A stretch of DNA of 64,000 nt. Source: Neospora caninum Liverpool (taxonomy: Eukaryota > Apicomplexa > Conoidasida > Eucoccidiorida > Sarcocystidae). Shown here piece after piece: positions 24,001-36,100 of this stretch (position 1 is its first letter; every line of letters begins with the position of its first letter). Below the pieces are notes generated by a model. That model saw nothing but the letters and a program-made list of their open reading frames with translations, had not been told where the DNA came from and ran no database searches. The translations under genes and the position numbers were made by a program. The DNA lies in contig NC_018392.1 of the NCBI RefSeq assembly GCF_000208865.1, positions 1,570,793 through 1,634,792 of the forward strand, in the 5' to 3' direction.

Positions 24001-27000
24001 GGGTCTCTACTGATCAGTCGAGGTGTCTATACGTAGAAACAGATCCATAACGATAACCGCAGATGGACTGAGAGAGAAAAAAGACAGACGACCTCACACA
24101 CCTTCCCTGAACTCTTCCAACTCCCATTTTCACCTCAGGAAAACTGGCGCCGCGCTTGGCGTGTCCCCCCCCCCCCACCCGTCTTCCCTTTCCTCCTTTT
24201 GTTCTCTCGTGTTCCTTTCCTCGTTCTTCTCCTTCTACCCCTCCTTCTTCTCCATCTTCTCCTTCTTCTCTCTTCTTTTCCTCGACATTCGCTGGTTTCT
24301 CCCCTGTTTTCTCTGTCCATGTTGTTGCCCATCGCTCTCTGCGTCTCACCCCAATCTTTTCCGCGTGATCGGTTCCGCTTTTCTCCTCTCCTATCTCCTC
24401 CGGCCTCGGGCGGGCGATGAAAGCCTCCATCTCGGCATGCGAGACTTCGCTGCCTGCTTTCAGACAGAGGAGAAGGAGTTCTTCCCAGACGCGCGCATGC
24501 AGGATCGACGCCGACCGGTGAAGGCGCGGGCGGTGAGGAGGCTGCAGCGGCGAAGCAGCGACGCCGGTGGCTGCGGCGGCAACCCAAAAGAAGCGGACGG
24601 AGAGCGAATGAGAGAACGAGAAAGACGAAGGAAAAAACAGGCGTGCAGCGAGGGGTGTCGGAGCGCCGAGAGAGCCGGGAGACGCAGAGAGTCAAGACAG
24701 AGATTGCGACGAAGAGAGACGGGAACAGCAAGAACCCGACGACACGTAATATGAAACGCGAGCGAGAGTCCACAAAGGACCGCCTCTCGTTTGCTTCCCT
24801 TCGGCCTCGTCGCCTCTCACCTTCTCCTACCGAAATTTTTCCGAACCGCCTTCCCGCGACTTTTTCTCGTCCGTTGGCCTCTCTGCACTTTTCTTCTTAC
24901 AGGAAAAACGTCTCAGCTCTTTCATTCCTTCTCCCCAACTTCCCGCAGTGCTGTCTTACCTGGGGCCCCGTCCGTCTTCTCGCCCTCTTCGTCCGCTCCG
25001 CGATGCCCTCGACTGAAGCCTCCGCGGTTGGCATCGGCAGGCCGCAAAGACGAACCAGAAGGCGCATCCGCAGGAGCGTGCGAGGCTCGGACCTCCGCCT
25101 GGCTGAGCTCGTCGGCGAAGAGACGGAGAAGCGACGAACGCTGGAGAGGAAAGAAACCGAAAGGCACAAACCACGCAAACCACGCAAAAACAATTGGGCG
25201 CGAACGTCTTACTTCGGCCCGTATAGGCGTGTCCATACAGGTGTGGGCGTCAAACGCCACGTATGTGTACCTGTTATAAATACATAAATATCTATGTATA
25301 CATACATAGACTTATGTATACATATATATGTATCCAAGTGTATCGTTATGTTGAGTCGTACGCTTCTTTGGGTGTGGAAATGCGTCGAGTTCCGCGAATC
25401 GCGTGTGCGAAACTGTGTGGCAGGCGGCCGCGCGGTCTGTCGGCATTTTCGCTTTTCTGTGGCGGATTTTACCTCTTCAAGCAGTCTGGTGAATTCCTCA
25501 AAGTGCAGCAGAAGAGCTTCCGTCTCTCCAATCGTTCTCCGCTCTCTCGCGAAAGAGGCGTCGTCAACGTGGACATTGTCCCGCTCTTCCCGTGGGAAGC
25601 CGTCTCCTCGCTCTTCTCGGAAGAGCTCTCGTTCGCCTGCGTCTCGCGCTTCGGGCGCTAGAGCCCACAACGCGTCTGCAGCTGTCTCCACCCGTTGGCG
25701 CCGCCCCGAGGGGGTGAGGGCCCACGTCGTCAGCCAGGCGCGCCGCATGCAGTCGCCGAGACACTTGGGGAGTTCGTGGTGAAGCTGCGCGGAGCGATTC
25801 AACGTGACGAAAACGTCGACCGCGACTCGCAGGCCTTCCGCGTCGGCCGAACGGAAGGCCGTGCACAACCTAAGGGTACCAACGGCGCAGAAAGAAACAG
25901 ATCAAGCGGCAGCACAAGGGAGAGAAAAAAACGGGAGAACAATGGAGAGAAAAAAAACTGGGAGAACGAGGGGTGGCCCCAACAGGGACTAACCGAGAGA
26001 ACCAGACAGAGGATGAGGCAATGAACAAGGGGAAGCAGGGGGAGAACAAGCGGCAGAGCAAGAGGGAGAAGAAGAGAGAGGATACGAGGGAACACAAGAG
26101 AGGTAATACGAGAGAACAAGGCATAGAACCACAGAGACCACAGAGAAAAGGCGAAGATGGCAGGGAAGTGAAAGACGGGGGACCGCTAGGGAGCACCCTA
26201 ACCGAGTTTGACAGGCTCCACCGAAAGGCCAGAAGCAAGAAACGATGGAGCACGAAGCCGTCTTGCACGCATGCCTGTCTGCGTGCAGGGCTGGCAAGGC
26301 ATCTCCCATGTCACGGTGGATACACGCGACCGGAGCGTCAATGCACCATTTTGTCTCCACGCTATCGTTCCTCAAATCTCTCTCTCGCTTTCTGCTTACA
26401 GGTTGCGGGCGACGACGACGACCCGCTTCTCCAGCAACTGCGCAGCTCGCACCCTTGCAGAGAACTCGCCGAACGCCTTCAACTCCTGCACTGCATTTTT
26501 CAGAGCCGCTGCATGCAAAGCCGCCTGCACTAAACTCCGCAGTCGTGCGGTGCTTGCTGCATGTTCAAACGAAGAAGAGGAAGAGGAGGCAGACGAGGAC
26601 GAGGAAGAAGCGGAACCAGAAGAGGCGTCAGCGTCGCCAGGCACAGACCGCCGACGAGAGGGACAGTGAAGGTGCGACGTGCTTTCCGCCACGCTCGAAA
26701 AATCGGCGAGAAGAGGAGCCTGTTGGTGTTGGAAGCTGTGAAGAAGGAGTTCGATTTCTCCCACTCTGGAAAAACAGTTGGCCCATGCAGCGTGGACGAC
26801 GAAAGAGATGAGAGAAGTAAGCCTCCGACGAAGCGAAGGAGGCGGTCAGTCACGGAGAGACAGTGCAGGAAAGGTAAAGCACGCGACTCGCAGCCTTCTC
26901 ACCTCCCCTGGTTTTCACTGTGGATCCCACCGCGCGGGTTCTCTCCCTCCCCGCTCTCTCCCTCCGGCATTCGTGCGGGTGTACATACACCTGAGCTGGC

Positions 27001-28233
27001 TCACCTAAAGTCCCATTGGTGGAGAACGAGGAGGACCCGCCGACAGCGCTGGAAATGTCGCTTGAGGGCGTCGAAGGCAGCCAGCCGTCTCAGACTTTCC
27101 TGCGAGGAGAAACGAAGAGGGAAACGCAACCGCCGGAATCACAAAAGACCCGGCCGTTTTGATATGGACAGAGAACCTGTGTCCCCGAATGTTCGTCACC
27201 GGCCGAGGTGACACACAAGCACTTCTCCCTCTGGCGCGATCCTGCGCAGCCCCGGGACGGGATTTCTCTCCGCTTTCTCTCTTTCCTTGTCTTTTCTGAT
27301 TGTTCCCCGGCGCGTTGCTCAAAAGAACAGTTTTCGCGTACCTGGTGTTCAAGGTCAATGCCTGTCAAAGCATTTAGCGCTCCGGCCACCGTTCTGTTTG
27401 CCCCTTCGATTTTCTTCTCGAATTCCTCTATCTTCTTCACACAAGCTGGAGCCGCCGCACTCAAATCTTGGCTCTTTGCGTCCAGCGCATCAAACGTAGC
27501 CTGAAGAAAAAACGTCGAAGGCGAGGAATCGCAGCAGGGAGAGAAAGAGGGAAGAAAGAGGACCTGAGGACGAGGCCGCGCGCGAAGAAGCGGAGACGCC
27601 GGACAAGCGGATTTATCAGAGATTCCGCCGCGACAAAGAGGGCACGGATTGAGAAGCGGAAAAGAAGAGACGAGGAGGCAGGAGAAACTCGGGAGCGGGG
27701 AGGTAGAGAAGCAGGAAGGAACATGATGAGTGTGGAGACGGGGGCTCAGACAGAGCTCGGAGCCGAGAGGGAGAAACAAGAGAGGAGATGGCAGGGAGAG
27801 ACGGAAAGAAGGCGTGAGAAGTAGGGAAGAGGAGCCGAAGAAACGGGCGAGAGGAGCATGAAAACAAACGTCTTGGCGTCCAGCTTACCGCAGTTCTCTG
27901 TTGAACCTCTGCAAGAATGTCTCCAAGGATGGACTCGAGTGCCTCGGCTAGACGCTGCGTCTCTGCTGTGATCTCCTGGGAAGAAGAGAGAGTAGGCGAG
28001 GAGGAAGGTTGCGGCGAGAGCCCGTTTTTCTCGAGACTTGTTTCAATGCACGCATCTAGCCAGGCGCCTGGGGAGAAAGTGGGGACGGAGACGGCATGGA
28101 AGGCCGCAGCGACGACAGAAGACTCAGGACGCGAAGAGGAAGAAGCGAGGAAGGAAGAAGTCGCAGGCGTCTCTGCGCCAAGCTCCGGCCCAGGCAGATC
28201 ATCCTCCCCTGCCCTCGGGCCTTGGAGTGCCAT
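18296..28233 (-). CDS. COG7: Conserved oligomeric Golgi complex subunit 7 (COG7)
   Basis: Subunit of the eight-member COG tether that captures vesicles for retrograde transport within the Golgi. Exons (minus): 28233-27889, 27500-27342, 27099-27005, 26765-26400, 25869-25473, 25140-24960, 24570-24350, 23605-23501, 23110-about 23009, 22448-about 22251, about 21542-21501, about 20211-19708 and 19096-18296. Junction phases agree, giving roughly 1,170 residues against 770 in human. Matches by eye to human COG7: FSPGAWLDACIETSLEKN at the N terminus (human DFDVKEWINAAF), a coiled coil (DLSAAAPACVKKIEEFEKKI), ALKNAVQELKAF, VDVFVTLNRSAQL, TAHQKLAQ (human QAHQLAF), AGEFCLQLLPHIE (human IGQYIMSLPLNLE), and DPLIAGLLSATSTAFCRTLL near the C terminus. 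The last exon has an R/E repeat absent from human. Exons 9-12 are the least certain; the two ends are well supported. Confidence 0.8.
18697..18812. repeat. CT-rich minisatellite inside the last COG7 exon
   Basis: Repeated TCTCTCCCACTTCCCTCTCT units. On the coding strand they read as E/R repeats (REEREEREER, EREVGERE), an in-frame charged insert between conserved C-terminal segments. Confidence 0.8.
20931..21032. repeat. (GATA)n microsatellite in a COG7 intron
   Basis: About 25 GATA units with one GATG interruption, preceded by a (TA)n tract and short ACGT steps. It lies in the intron between the exons at 21501 and 20211. Confidence 0.9.
22801..22915. repeat. Polypyrimidine CT tract in a COG7 intron
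   Basis: More than 100 bases of CTCTCTTT/CTCTCCTT on the plus strand, so purine on the COG7 coding strand. Confidence 0.8.
26978..26991. repeat. Dyad just inside a COG7 intron
   Basis: GGTGTACATACACC, about 13 bases downstream of the COG7 exon 3 donor site on the minus strand. Confidence 0.6.
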
Positions 28234-30181
28234 GGCTTCCCAGAAGAGCGAGAGGAATCGGAGAAGAGGGAGGGGAAAACAGAAGAGGAGGAGGAGGAGA
28301 AGACGATGGCGAGGAATGAGGATGAGAGGGAGAAGACGAAAAAGATGAGGAAGATGAGTGAGAAACCTTGGAAAGGACTGAACGACTTCAAGGCATCTGC
28401 GACAGCGAGACGCCCGACGCTTACGCCAGGTAGAATCCGCCACAAAAAGCCGGTGGCGTATGACACAGGCACTCGAGAGCGAGGCAGAGAAGTGGGCAGG
28501 GAACCAAGACACACTCGAAGTGTGCATACACTGGAGGAATGTCGCACGAACTCTCGCCTCGTGAGCTAGCTACGCACTCTGTCACGCATGTTTAGATGCA
28601 GGCGATTTCTGCTGTCACGGATATGTGCGTCTTCCGGCTGTCGGGTGTTCCCGTGAATCGAGACAGTGGTTGCCGGAGCCCGCCGTCTCCAGTGTACAAA
28701 AATTAAGGCCTCCCAAGCACCTGGTCCTGTAGGCTGTACATACACCCCAGTCCGAGCGGACCGTCCACAGACAGCGCAAGGACATTTATGGGCTGGAAGG
28801 AATATTAGAGTGCGTAGACGCCGAGGGAGAAGCGGCACGAGCGTTCTACAGTCGCAAATTCCTTCATCAGCAGTCCGCCGCAGAAAAGGCCTGCGACATT
28901 TCGACCTTTGTGTGTTTCACCTCGTGGTTCCCCTCGTTTTCCTCGCTTTCTCCCGCATATATATATGTCTAGTTGCCCAGATAGCTCCTGCTGTTTCAGG
29001 GGGGCGGGCGCATGCATGTCTGGAGGCGGAAAAGTTGCTAGGAGAGAGAGGCGCGTCAATTGACTCGGTTTCCTCTCCTTGTCTGACGAAAATCTCTGCG
29101 ATAAATTGAGGAAACACACAGTTTCAGAAGCGATCATATCCAAGTTTCCACGCACCGCGCGTTCGCGAGACAGAGATGAGAACCTCGGTGCAATGTCTCG
29201 CGTCTGCCTCGTTGAAGGAAGCGTGCACGGCATGCGCTGTGGAAGACACGGAGAAAGGACGCGCGTCTTTCCAACGGCCTGGATCGCGTGTCTTGTAAAG
29301 TTTTTCCTGTTCGAGGACGTGTAGGGCTGCTTCTTCTCGCTGCGTGCATCCTCGCTTCAGGAGGGAGGACTCTCCCCCGTGGTCGCCTTCGTTCACCTAC
29401 GCTCCGCGCCGCACGCATCGTCCTGTCTCCGTCTCTCGCCCGCGCGCGACGATCTCGAGTCTCCGAGGCCGGACTCTTACGGTTGCCGAGAGCGTTTCTA
29501 GTCTCTTTGGCGCACTTTCCTTCTTTTTTCTTCACCCCCTCCTGCTCGTCCTCATCTTTTTCCTAGCGTGACTCGCCTCTTCTTTTTTTCCCGAGCTTTC
29601 CTCTCTCTCCTGTCTTCGCTTCGGCTTGGCTGACGAGTGTCGTTTTCCGCGCGTCCCGGCCTCTCTCTGCTTCTTCCAAGTTTTTTTGGTTAACTGCAGA
29701 TTCCTTCACGCTCAAATGGTCCTTCACATGCACACGCGTCAGGGCCTGTAAAACGAGCTTAAACGCAGGCGTATATACAAACCAGTGCGCATGCTGTTGT
29801 GGCGGTCGATTGGCGTCGGTATACAGAGATGGATGCAAGCGAGGGACAGTATACCTAGATTTGCAAGGATTGCCTGGACGCGTACAAAGGATGTGGCAGT
29901 GCAGAAGCAAATCTTTGGGCGCCGGCTTCACTACGTCTTCTGTCGCAGCGACTCCGGAGCTTTTCTGCCGGTGTGCTGGCGCAGAACGTCTTCAAGTGTA
30001 CATGCACCCCGGAGGCTGTCTGGAGAGACCAGCGCAAAAAGAACGCGAGAGGGGAGAGGTTGCTAGAGGCGAGAGTCGAGCTGCTTGGACACCCAAAGAT
30101 TCAAGAGTCCACCTCAATGGTGCTCTTTTCCGTCTTCTTGGTCGCCAGTAACAAGGCCGAAAAGACAGAAAGAGGCGAGAA
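28234..30181. other. Divergent intergenic region between COG7 and POLQ
   Basis: About 1.9 kb between two head-to-head start codons, so both promoters are expected here. Contains the dyad AGTGTGCATACACT at 28519-28532 and two imperfect copies near 28733 and 29996. No coding signal stands out. Confidence 0.6.
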
Positions 30182-33100
30182 ATGGACCACGCCTCCTGGT
30201 CGTTCTCTTCTCTTTCTCCTCGTTCGCGCGCCGCTCCGTCCTCATTCTTCCCCGGAAAGCAGCTCCTCCCTGGGAAGGCGCCTGAGCCGGCGAACGTACT
30301 GCAGGCACGAAAAGAGATGGCGCAGGGACAGTTTTCTCTTGCAGCCTATTTCCACGAGAAAAAGCTGAAGGCAACAGAAGTGCGAGATGGAGGCGTGCGA
30401 ACCCTGGCTGCGGAAGACAATCGCCATCCCGCAATTCGCTCTCTGCCAAAGGACCACAGACATCCCTCTTCTCTTCCTGGATCCTCTTTGTCAGATTCGT
30501 CGTCTTATCTTTCGTGGTCTTCCTCGTCGAACTCCTCTGCATCTTCTTCCTCTTCCTCATCGTTTGCTTCCTTCTCCGCCTCGAGTTATCTTGCTCTGTC
30601 AAATGTTCTGCCGTGTCCGTCTCTGGTGGAGGCGTACAGAGAGACGCGCGGCATCACAGCGCTGTTCCCTTGGCAGTTCGACTGCCTCTCTCTGACGCGC
30701 ACTGCGTCGCCTTTTTCCAGGGAGGCGCACCCGTCAAACGCATGCAGGTCGCCACAGAACGAGGAGGCGCGGGCAGCGCGTGCGGTAGCCACGCACGGAC
30801 TTGGCGCCGCTTCTCCCCCAGTGAAAAGCGAGCGAACCGGGAACGAAACGGAAGGCGACCATAGGCGGAGACAGGCACCACGGCCGGATCCTGGGGTGTA
30901 CGTACACCCCGCCACGGAGACTGCGCCACTGGAGTCCAGTCCAGGTCTTCAGCTGAGGCGACACCCGTCCGAGAGAAGCCACCAGCAAGCGGCGTCCAGA
31001 GCGCCTTTTCCCCGCGTTCGCCGCGTCATCGATGGAGGCCTAAACCTTTTGTATTCAGCTCCCACGTCAGCCGGCAAGAGCCTCGTCGCTGAAATTCTCG
31101 TCTTCCGCCACGCGCTCGGGCTCTTGGGGCACCCTCTTCGCGTCGGCAAGCGTAGCGGCGACTCGGGAACCGTCTTACCCTTCCCAACGCGTGCGCTACA
31201 CCTCGCAGAGAATGAGGACGAGAGCGTGGACGCAAAGAGACGGCGAGTGGTGCCTCTGCCAGAAACGTCTTCGATGACTTCACTTCCGCCTTCCGAGGCC
31301 GCGTCCGAGTCCGCACTTGCCTCGTGTTCGCTTTTGCCTTCTCTCTCGTCGGCGTCTTCGTCCACGGCTTTCCCCGCCTCGTCGTCTCCCCCGCGTCGCG
31401 CGGCTGTGATTGTCCTCCCCTTTGTCGCACTCGTGGAAGAGCAGTTCAGCAAGCTGCAGGCGCTGGCTTCCGCTTCGCCATCTCCGTTGAAAGTTGTCGC
31501 GTTCCACCACGGCAGTCCGACTCCCCTGACGGAGGCGTTCGATGTCGCCCTGTGCACCATCGAAAAGGCGAACGCGCTCATCCAGGCACTCCTCGAGGAA
31601 AACGCCCTGGCAGAGAAGATCGGGATCGTCGTCGTCGACGAGCTCCACATGGTCGGAGACGCACAGCGCGGCTTTCTGCTCGAAGTCTTCCTTTCGAAAC
31701 TGTTGTGCTTCAACCAGAGACGCGCCGCGCTCGAGGCTGCGACGCTCAACCGCGCGCCAGACGCCGAAGAAGACGGCGGGGACCACGGAGGAATCGAGGG
31801 GCGGGACGAGGCACGAACCAGGAAGAGAAGGAGAGCGAGCGCGGACATTGAAGCGGAGGACGCGCAAACGGCGCCGGGAGGCTCGCGCGCGCCGCACGAA
31901 GCGCCCGAGTCGCCCTTGACGGCCTCGTCGCTTTCTCCCGCCCCGCGACTCACCTTCTGGCCAGTCCAGATTGTCGGGATGTCGGCGACGCTGGGGAACC
32001 TCGATGAGGTTGCGCGCTGGCTCTCGGGCGTTTCCTTCGTTTCCTCGCACCGCCCTCTGCCTCTGCGCGAATTCTACTTCTGCTGGGATAAGAGCGACCC
32101 GGAGTGTCTTCTCCTGGAGAAGGCGTCTCGCCCTTCGGCTTCCCCTGCGTGGGCGGCGGTTCCGTTTCCCAGTGAAGAAAAGGCTCTCCTCTTGAGCCAA
32201 GACGAGGAAGGCAGTCCGCCGACGGTGGCCTCCGCGCCTATCTCTGGCAGTGGATCCTGCGCTTCGCGATCGTCTCGCCGGGGCCCTCGAGACTCGCCTC
32301 AGTTTCCTCCGCGGCACGCTGGGGCCTTGCTGTCTCTCTCCCTCCACCGCGTTCGCCGAGGCGACAGCGTCTTGGTCTTCTGCCCCACCAAAGTGATCTG
32401 CGAGAAAGTCTCTGCTTTCCTCGCGCCGAGACTCGAAGCACCGATTGCCTCCTCCTTCTCGCCTTCCGTGTCGACGCCAGCTGCTCTCTCTCCTTCCTCC
32501 CCTTCTTCCTCCCCTTCATCTTCTTCTTCCTTTTATTCCTCTTTCGCGGATTCTGCTGAAGGCGTTCGCGAGGCGCGTTCTCTTCGCGCGGTTCTTTTGT
32601 CCCGTCTGGCCGCTAGCGAGGGAGGCTCTTTCTCGCTCTCGCCCGCTCTAGCGTCGTGCTTCTTGGCGGGCGTCGCCTTTCACCACTCTGGACTGACTTC
32701 TTTCGAGCGCAGAGCAGTCGAGAAGGCGTACCGAGACGGCCTCCTGCTGGTGCTCTGTGCCACGTCGACGCTCGCTGCGGGCGTCAATCTCCCGGCGAAG
32801 CGAGTGATCTTCTTTTCTCCGTTTATCGGCCGCAACTTCCTCGCCGCCGGCGAGTACAAGCAGATGGCGGGGCGCGCGGGGCGCGTGGGCGCGCTGAAGA
32901 GCAGAGACGCCCGCGACGGAGAGGCGAAGACGGCCCCTGGCTACCGGGGCCAAGGCGGCCGGTCCGGAGGCTGCGGTGTATCGAGCGGCGCCGTGCAAAC
33001 GAGGAGGGACCAAGAAGCGAGACGTGGCGGGAAGCGAGAGAGCGCGCACAGGGCGCGGGAGAGCGAGGACGGAGAACAAGGGCGGGGCGGAGACGGGCTG

Positions 33101-36100
33101 GCGGAGAGGGGAACAGGGACGGAGGAAGACGAAGGAGGGGAAGCAATCGTTCTTTGCCGGGAAGTCGAAGAAGAAGCAGTCAAGCGCGTCATGTCGGCGG
33201 GGTTACCCGTTCTCGAGAGTCCCTTGGCCGCGGAGCGTCACGGTCTCCAGCGGCTCCTCCTCGAGGCGCTGGCCTGCGGAGGCGAGGACCGCCTGGACGG
33301 GTTCTCGAAGGCAACCGTGCAAGCAGAGCAAGAAAGGGAAAGTGAGAGGCAGAATGGAAAAGACAAGTCGAGCCTCGCCAGCGACAGACCCCGCGGATGG
33401 TTTGGCGGCACCTGCTCGGAACTGGTCCTCGTCGCTTCCTGCACTTTGTTGATGATTCAGAGACACCGGCATGCGCTCTGCGCGACTCCTTCAGGCGCGT
33501 CGTCCGCTTCGTTGCCTGGTCTCTCTGTGCATCCCTCCTCTTCTCGCGCCCTTCCGCGTCGTTCCTCTGAGGCATCTTGCTCCTCTCGGGCTGCGTCGCA
33601 CAGCCGCTCTTCTTCCGCTCTCCCGTCTCCAAAGTTCTGTCCTTCTCGCGCCCCTCCAAGCGCTGCCGCCCCTGCCTCCTGCTCGTCTTCGTCTCCGACT
33701 CGCTGCTCGGAGAGCCCTCGAGCCACGTTACAGCAGTCCCCTGTGTATCGAGACGTAAAGGCCGCGATGGAGTTTTTGCTAGAGAGAGGCCTCGCGAGGT
33801 TCTCCTCTTTTCGAGATGCCTACGAGGCGACACCCAAGGGCCGAGCTATCGCGGCGAGTCAGCTCGCTCCGCAAGAAGGCTTCCTCACTTGCGCCCTTCT
33901 CGATCGTCTCGTTGACAAACTTGTTCTCTCCAACGACCTCCACCTCGCGTACCTCTCTGTTCCTCTCCCTTCGTCTCCCCCGCCTCCTCCCTCTCCTTTT
34001 CCCGCTTGTTTTCCTTCCTCTTCTTCCTCTCCCGTGTCGTCTCCTCCCGCTTCTTCGTCCGGCTCTGCTTCCTGTTCTCCCTCTGCTTCATCGCCCTCTT
34101 TGTCTGGTGCTGCGACGCCGTCGCTTTGTCCGGAAACTTACCTTCCGCGTTCCCTGAAGGGCGAGACGAAGGCTGAGGGCGGAGGGGACCCTCTGCTGGA
34201 AAACGACGAGAGGCGGATCGCAGGACGGCTGAGACGAAAGGAACACTCCGGCCACGGCCCGCTCCAGGAAGAAGCCGGTGAAGCCGCGTCGGCTGTCGAG
34301 AGAGACGGAGCGCTGGAGGCTCGTGAGCGAGCGCGTCTGGAGCTGGACGGGCGCCAGGCTGAGGACAAAAAGAGAGATGAACGGATGCTTCGGTTCAAGA
34401 GAGAACGCGAAGAACTTGCGTTTGCTCTGTCACGCCGAGAACTCCAAACCCTGCAAAAAGTACTGAAAGCTTTCTCGCCTGCAGAAAGTTTTGCACTCGC
34501 ACAGCTCGGTCTCTCTGAAGTCGACGTCGAAAACTTGGACGCTCCCGGATTCTTACAAAAGCACAGCCCCTCTGATACCAGTCAGACCGCCATCGCTTCC
34601 TCTCAATCGTCTTCCTCTGCCGCTTCCTCGGCTTCTTCGTCTTTGCCTCGACCGTCTCTCTGTGCGTTGCAGGGGCGTCGGTTCTTCATTGTGTGGCGCG
34701 TGCGTCAAGCTCTGGCCCTCTGTCTCCTTCTGCAGGGCCTGGAGCCCAAGGCGGTCGCGGCGACGCTAGCCGTCTCCGGCGGTCTCTCCGCGGTCTCGCT
34801 CCTGCACCAGCAAGCGACGCTCAAAGCGGCGATGACGGGGGTCCTTTGCACGCGCCTGGGTCTCTGGTCGCTCGCGGAGTTTCTGAAGAATTTCCAGGTG
34901 AGCAGCGCATGCAGAGAGAGAGCGAGGGGCAGCAGACGAAAAAGACGAGGCATTCCGACTCGCCCTAAGGAAACGCGCGAGAGACAAAGAGTCACGAGCT
35001 CTGAAGCGGTTTCCTCCTTTGTGCCTTCAGTACCTTTCTCCTGTTTCACCTCTGACAGACCGCGACTCCTCGGCGCCGACGCGCGCCCGCCGCTCGCCGT
35101 TCGTGCCTTTGTGCCTTTGTGCCGCGCTCACGCGTCCCTCTCCTGCAGCGTCGCGCGCCGCCCAGACACCCGGTTCGTTCGCGCTCTGTTGTTTTCTCTT
35201 CTTCCCCTTCCTGCCAAAGCGCAGGGACAGGCGTCCGCGTCTCTGACTTGCTCCAGTGGCTTTCGCGTTCGTTTGTCGCCGTTTTCCTCAGACGCGCCTG
35301 CAACACAGCGGCCTAGGTCTCCACCTGGCTCCGATTCTGCGCCTGGGTGTCGCTCCTTCTCTCGCACGCCTCCTCCACGACCAGTTGGGTGTATGTACAC
35401 CCCAGCAACTCCTCGCGGTCGGTCCGGCGCGCGTCGCGAAGGTTCTCCGCAGGCGGCTGAAGCTCAACCTGGGGCGAGCCGCGGGAAAGGGCTCCCATGC
35501 GTGCAGGGGTCGGCGGTCGCGCGCGGGGCTTCCGAGAGAAAAAACTGCGCCGATGTACCAGGTCTGCAACGGCGAAGAAACCGAGGCGCCCCTCGCCTCT
35601 TTCGCTTCCGCGCGCTCTCCTCGCTCTCCGTCCTTCTCGACGTTTTTCCAGGCAGACCGCGCAGCCGCCGAAGTGACGGCTGACTTGTTCTCGCACGCGC
35701 GCACGCAGCTGCTGGCCGAGGTGGGAAGAGCCCCGAGACTGTACCGCTCGAAATCCAACTCTTTGCGCTTCGTCCCTGTCTCTCGCGCGCGTCGTCTCAG
35801 CTCCGAGCGCGGCTACTCGTGTAATTTGGGTCCTCCGCGCACTCTCCCTTCGGACGTCGGAGAGCGCGAAACGACCGGCGTTGTGTCTTCGTTTTGTCTG
35901 TCAGGCTCGCAAGGCAAGGCCAACAGAGTCGCCGCCGTCCGTCTCTTCGTGGCGTCGGCGTGCTTCGCCTTCGGCACCCAGCCCGTTTTCCCCGTCCTCC
36001 CTCCCTTTGGCATTTTCCGGCGCTTCGCCTGGACCCTCTTCTCGCGGCACAGTTCCGTCTATCCCCTCTGCAACCAGTCACGGTTCTTCAGCTGTACCTT

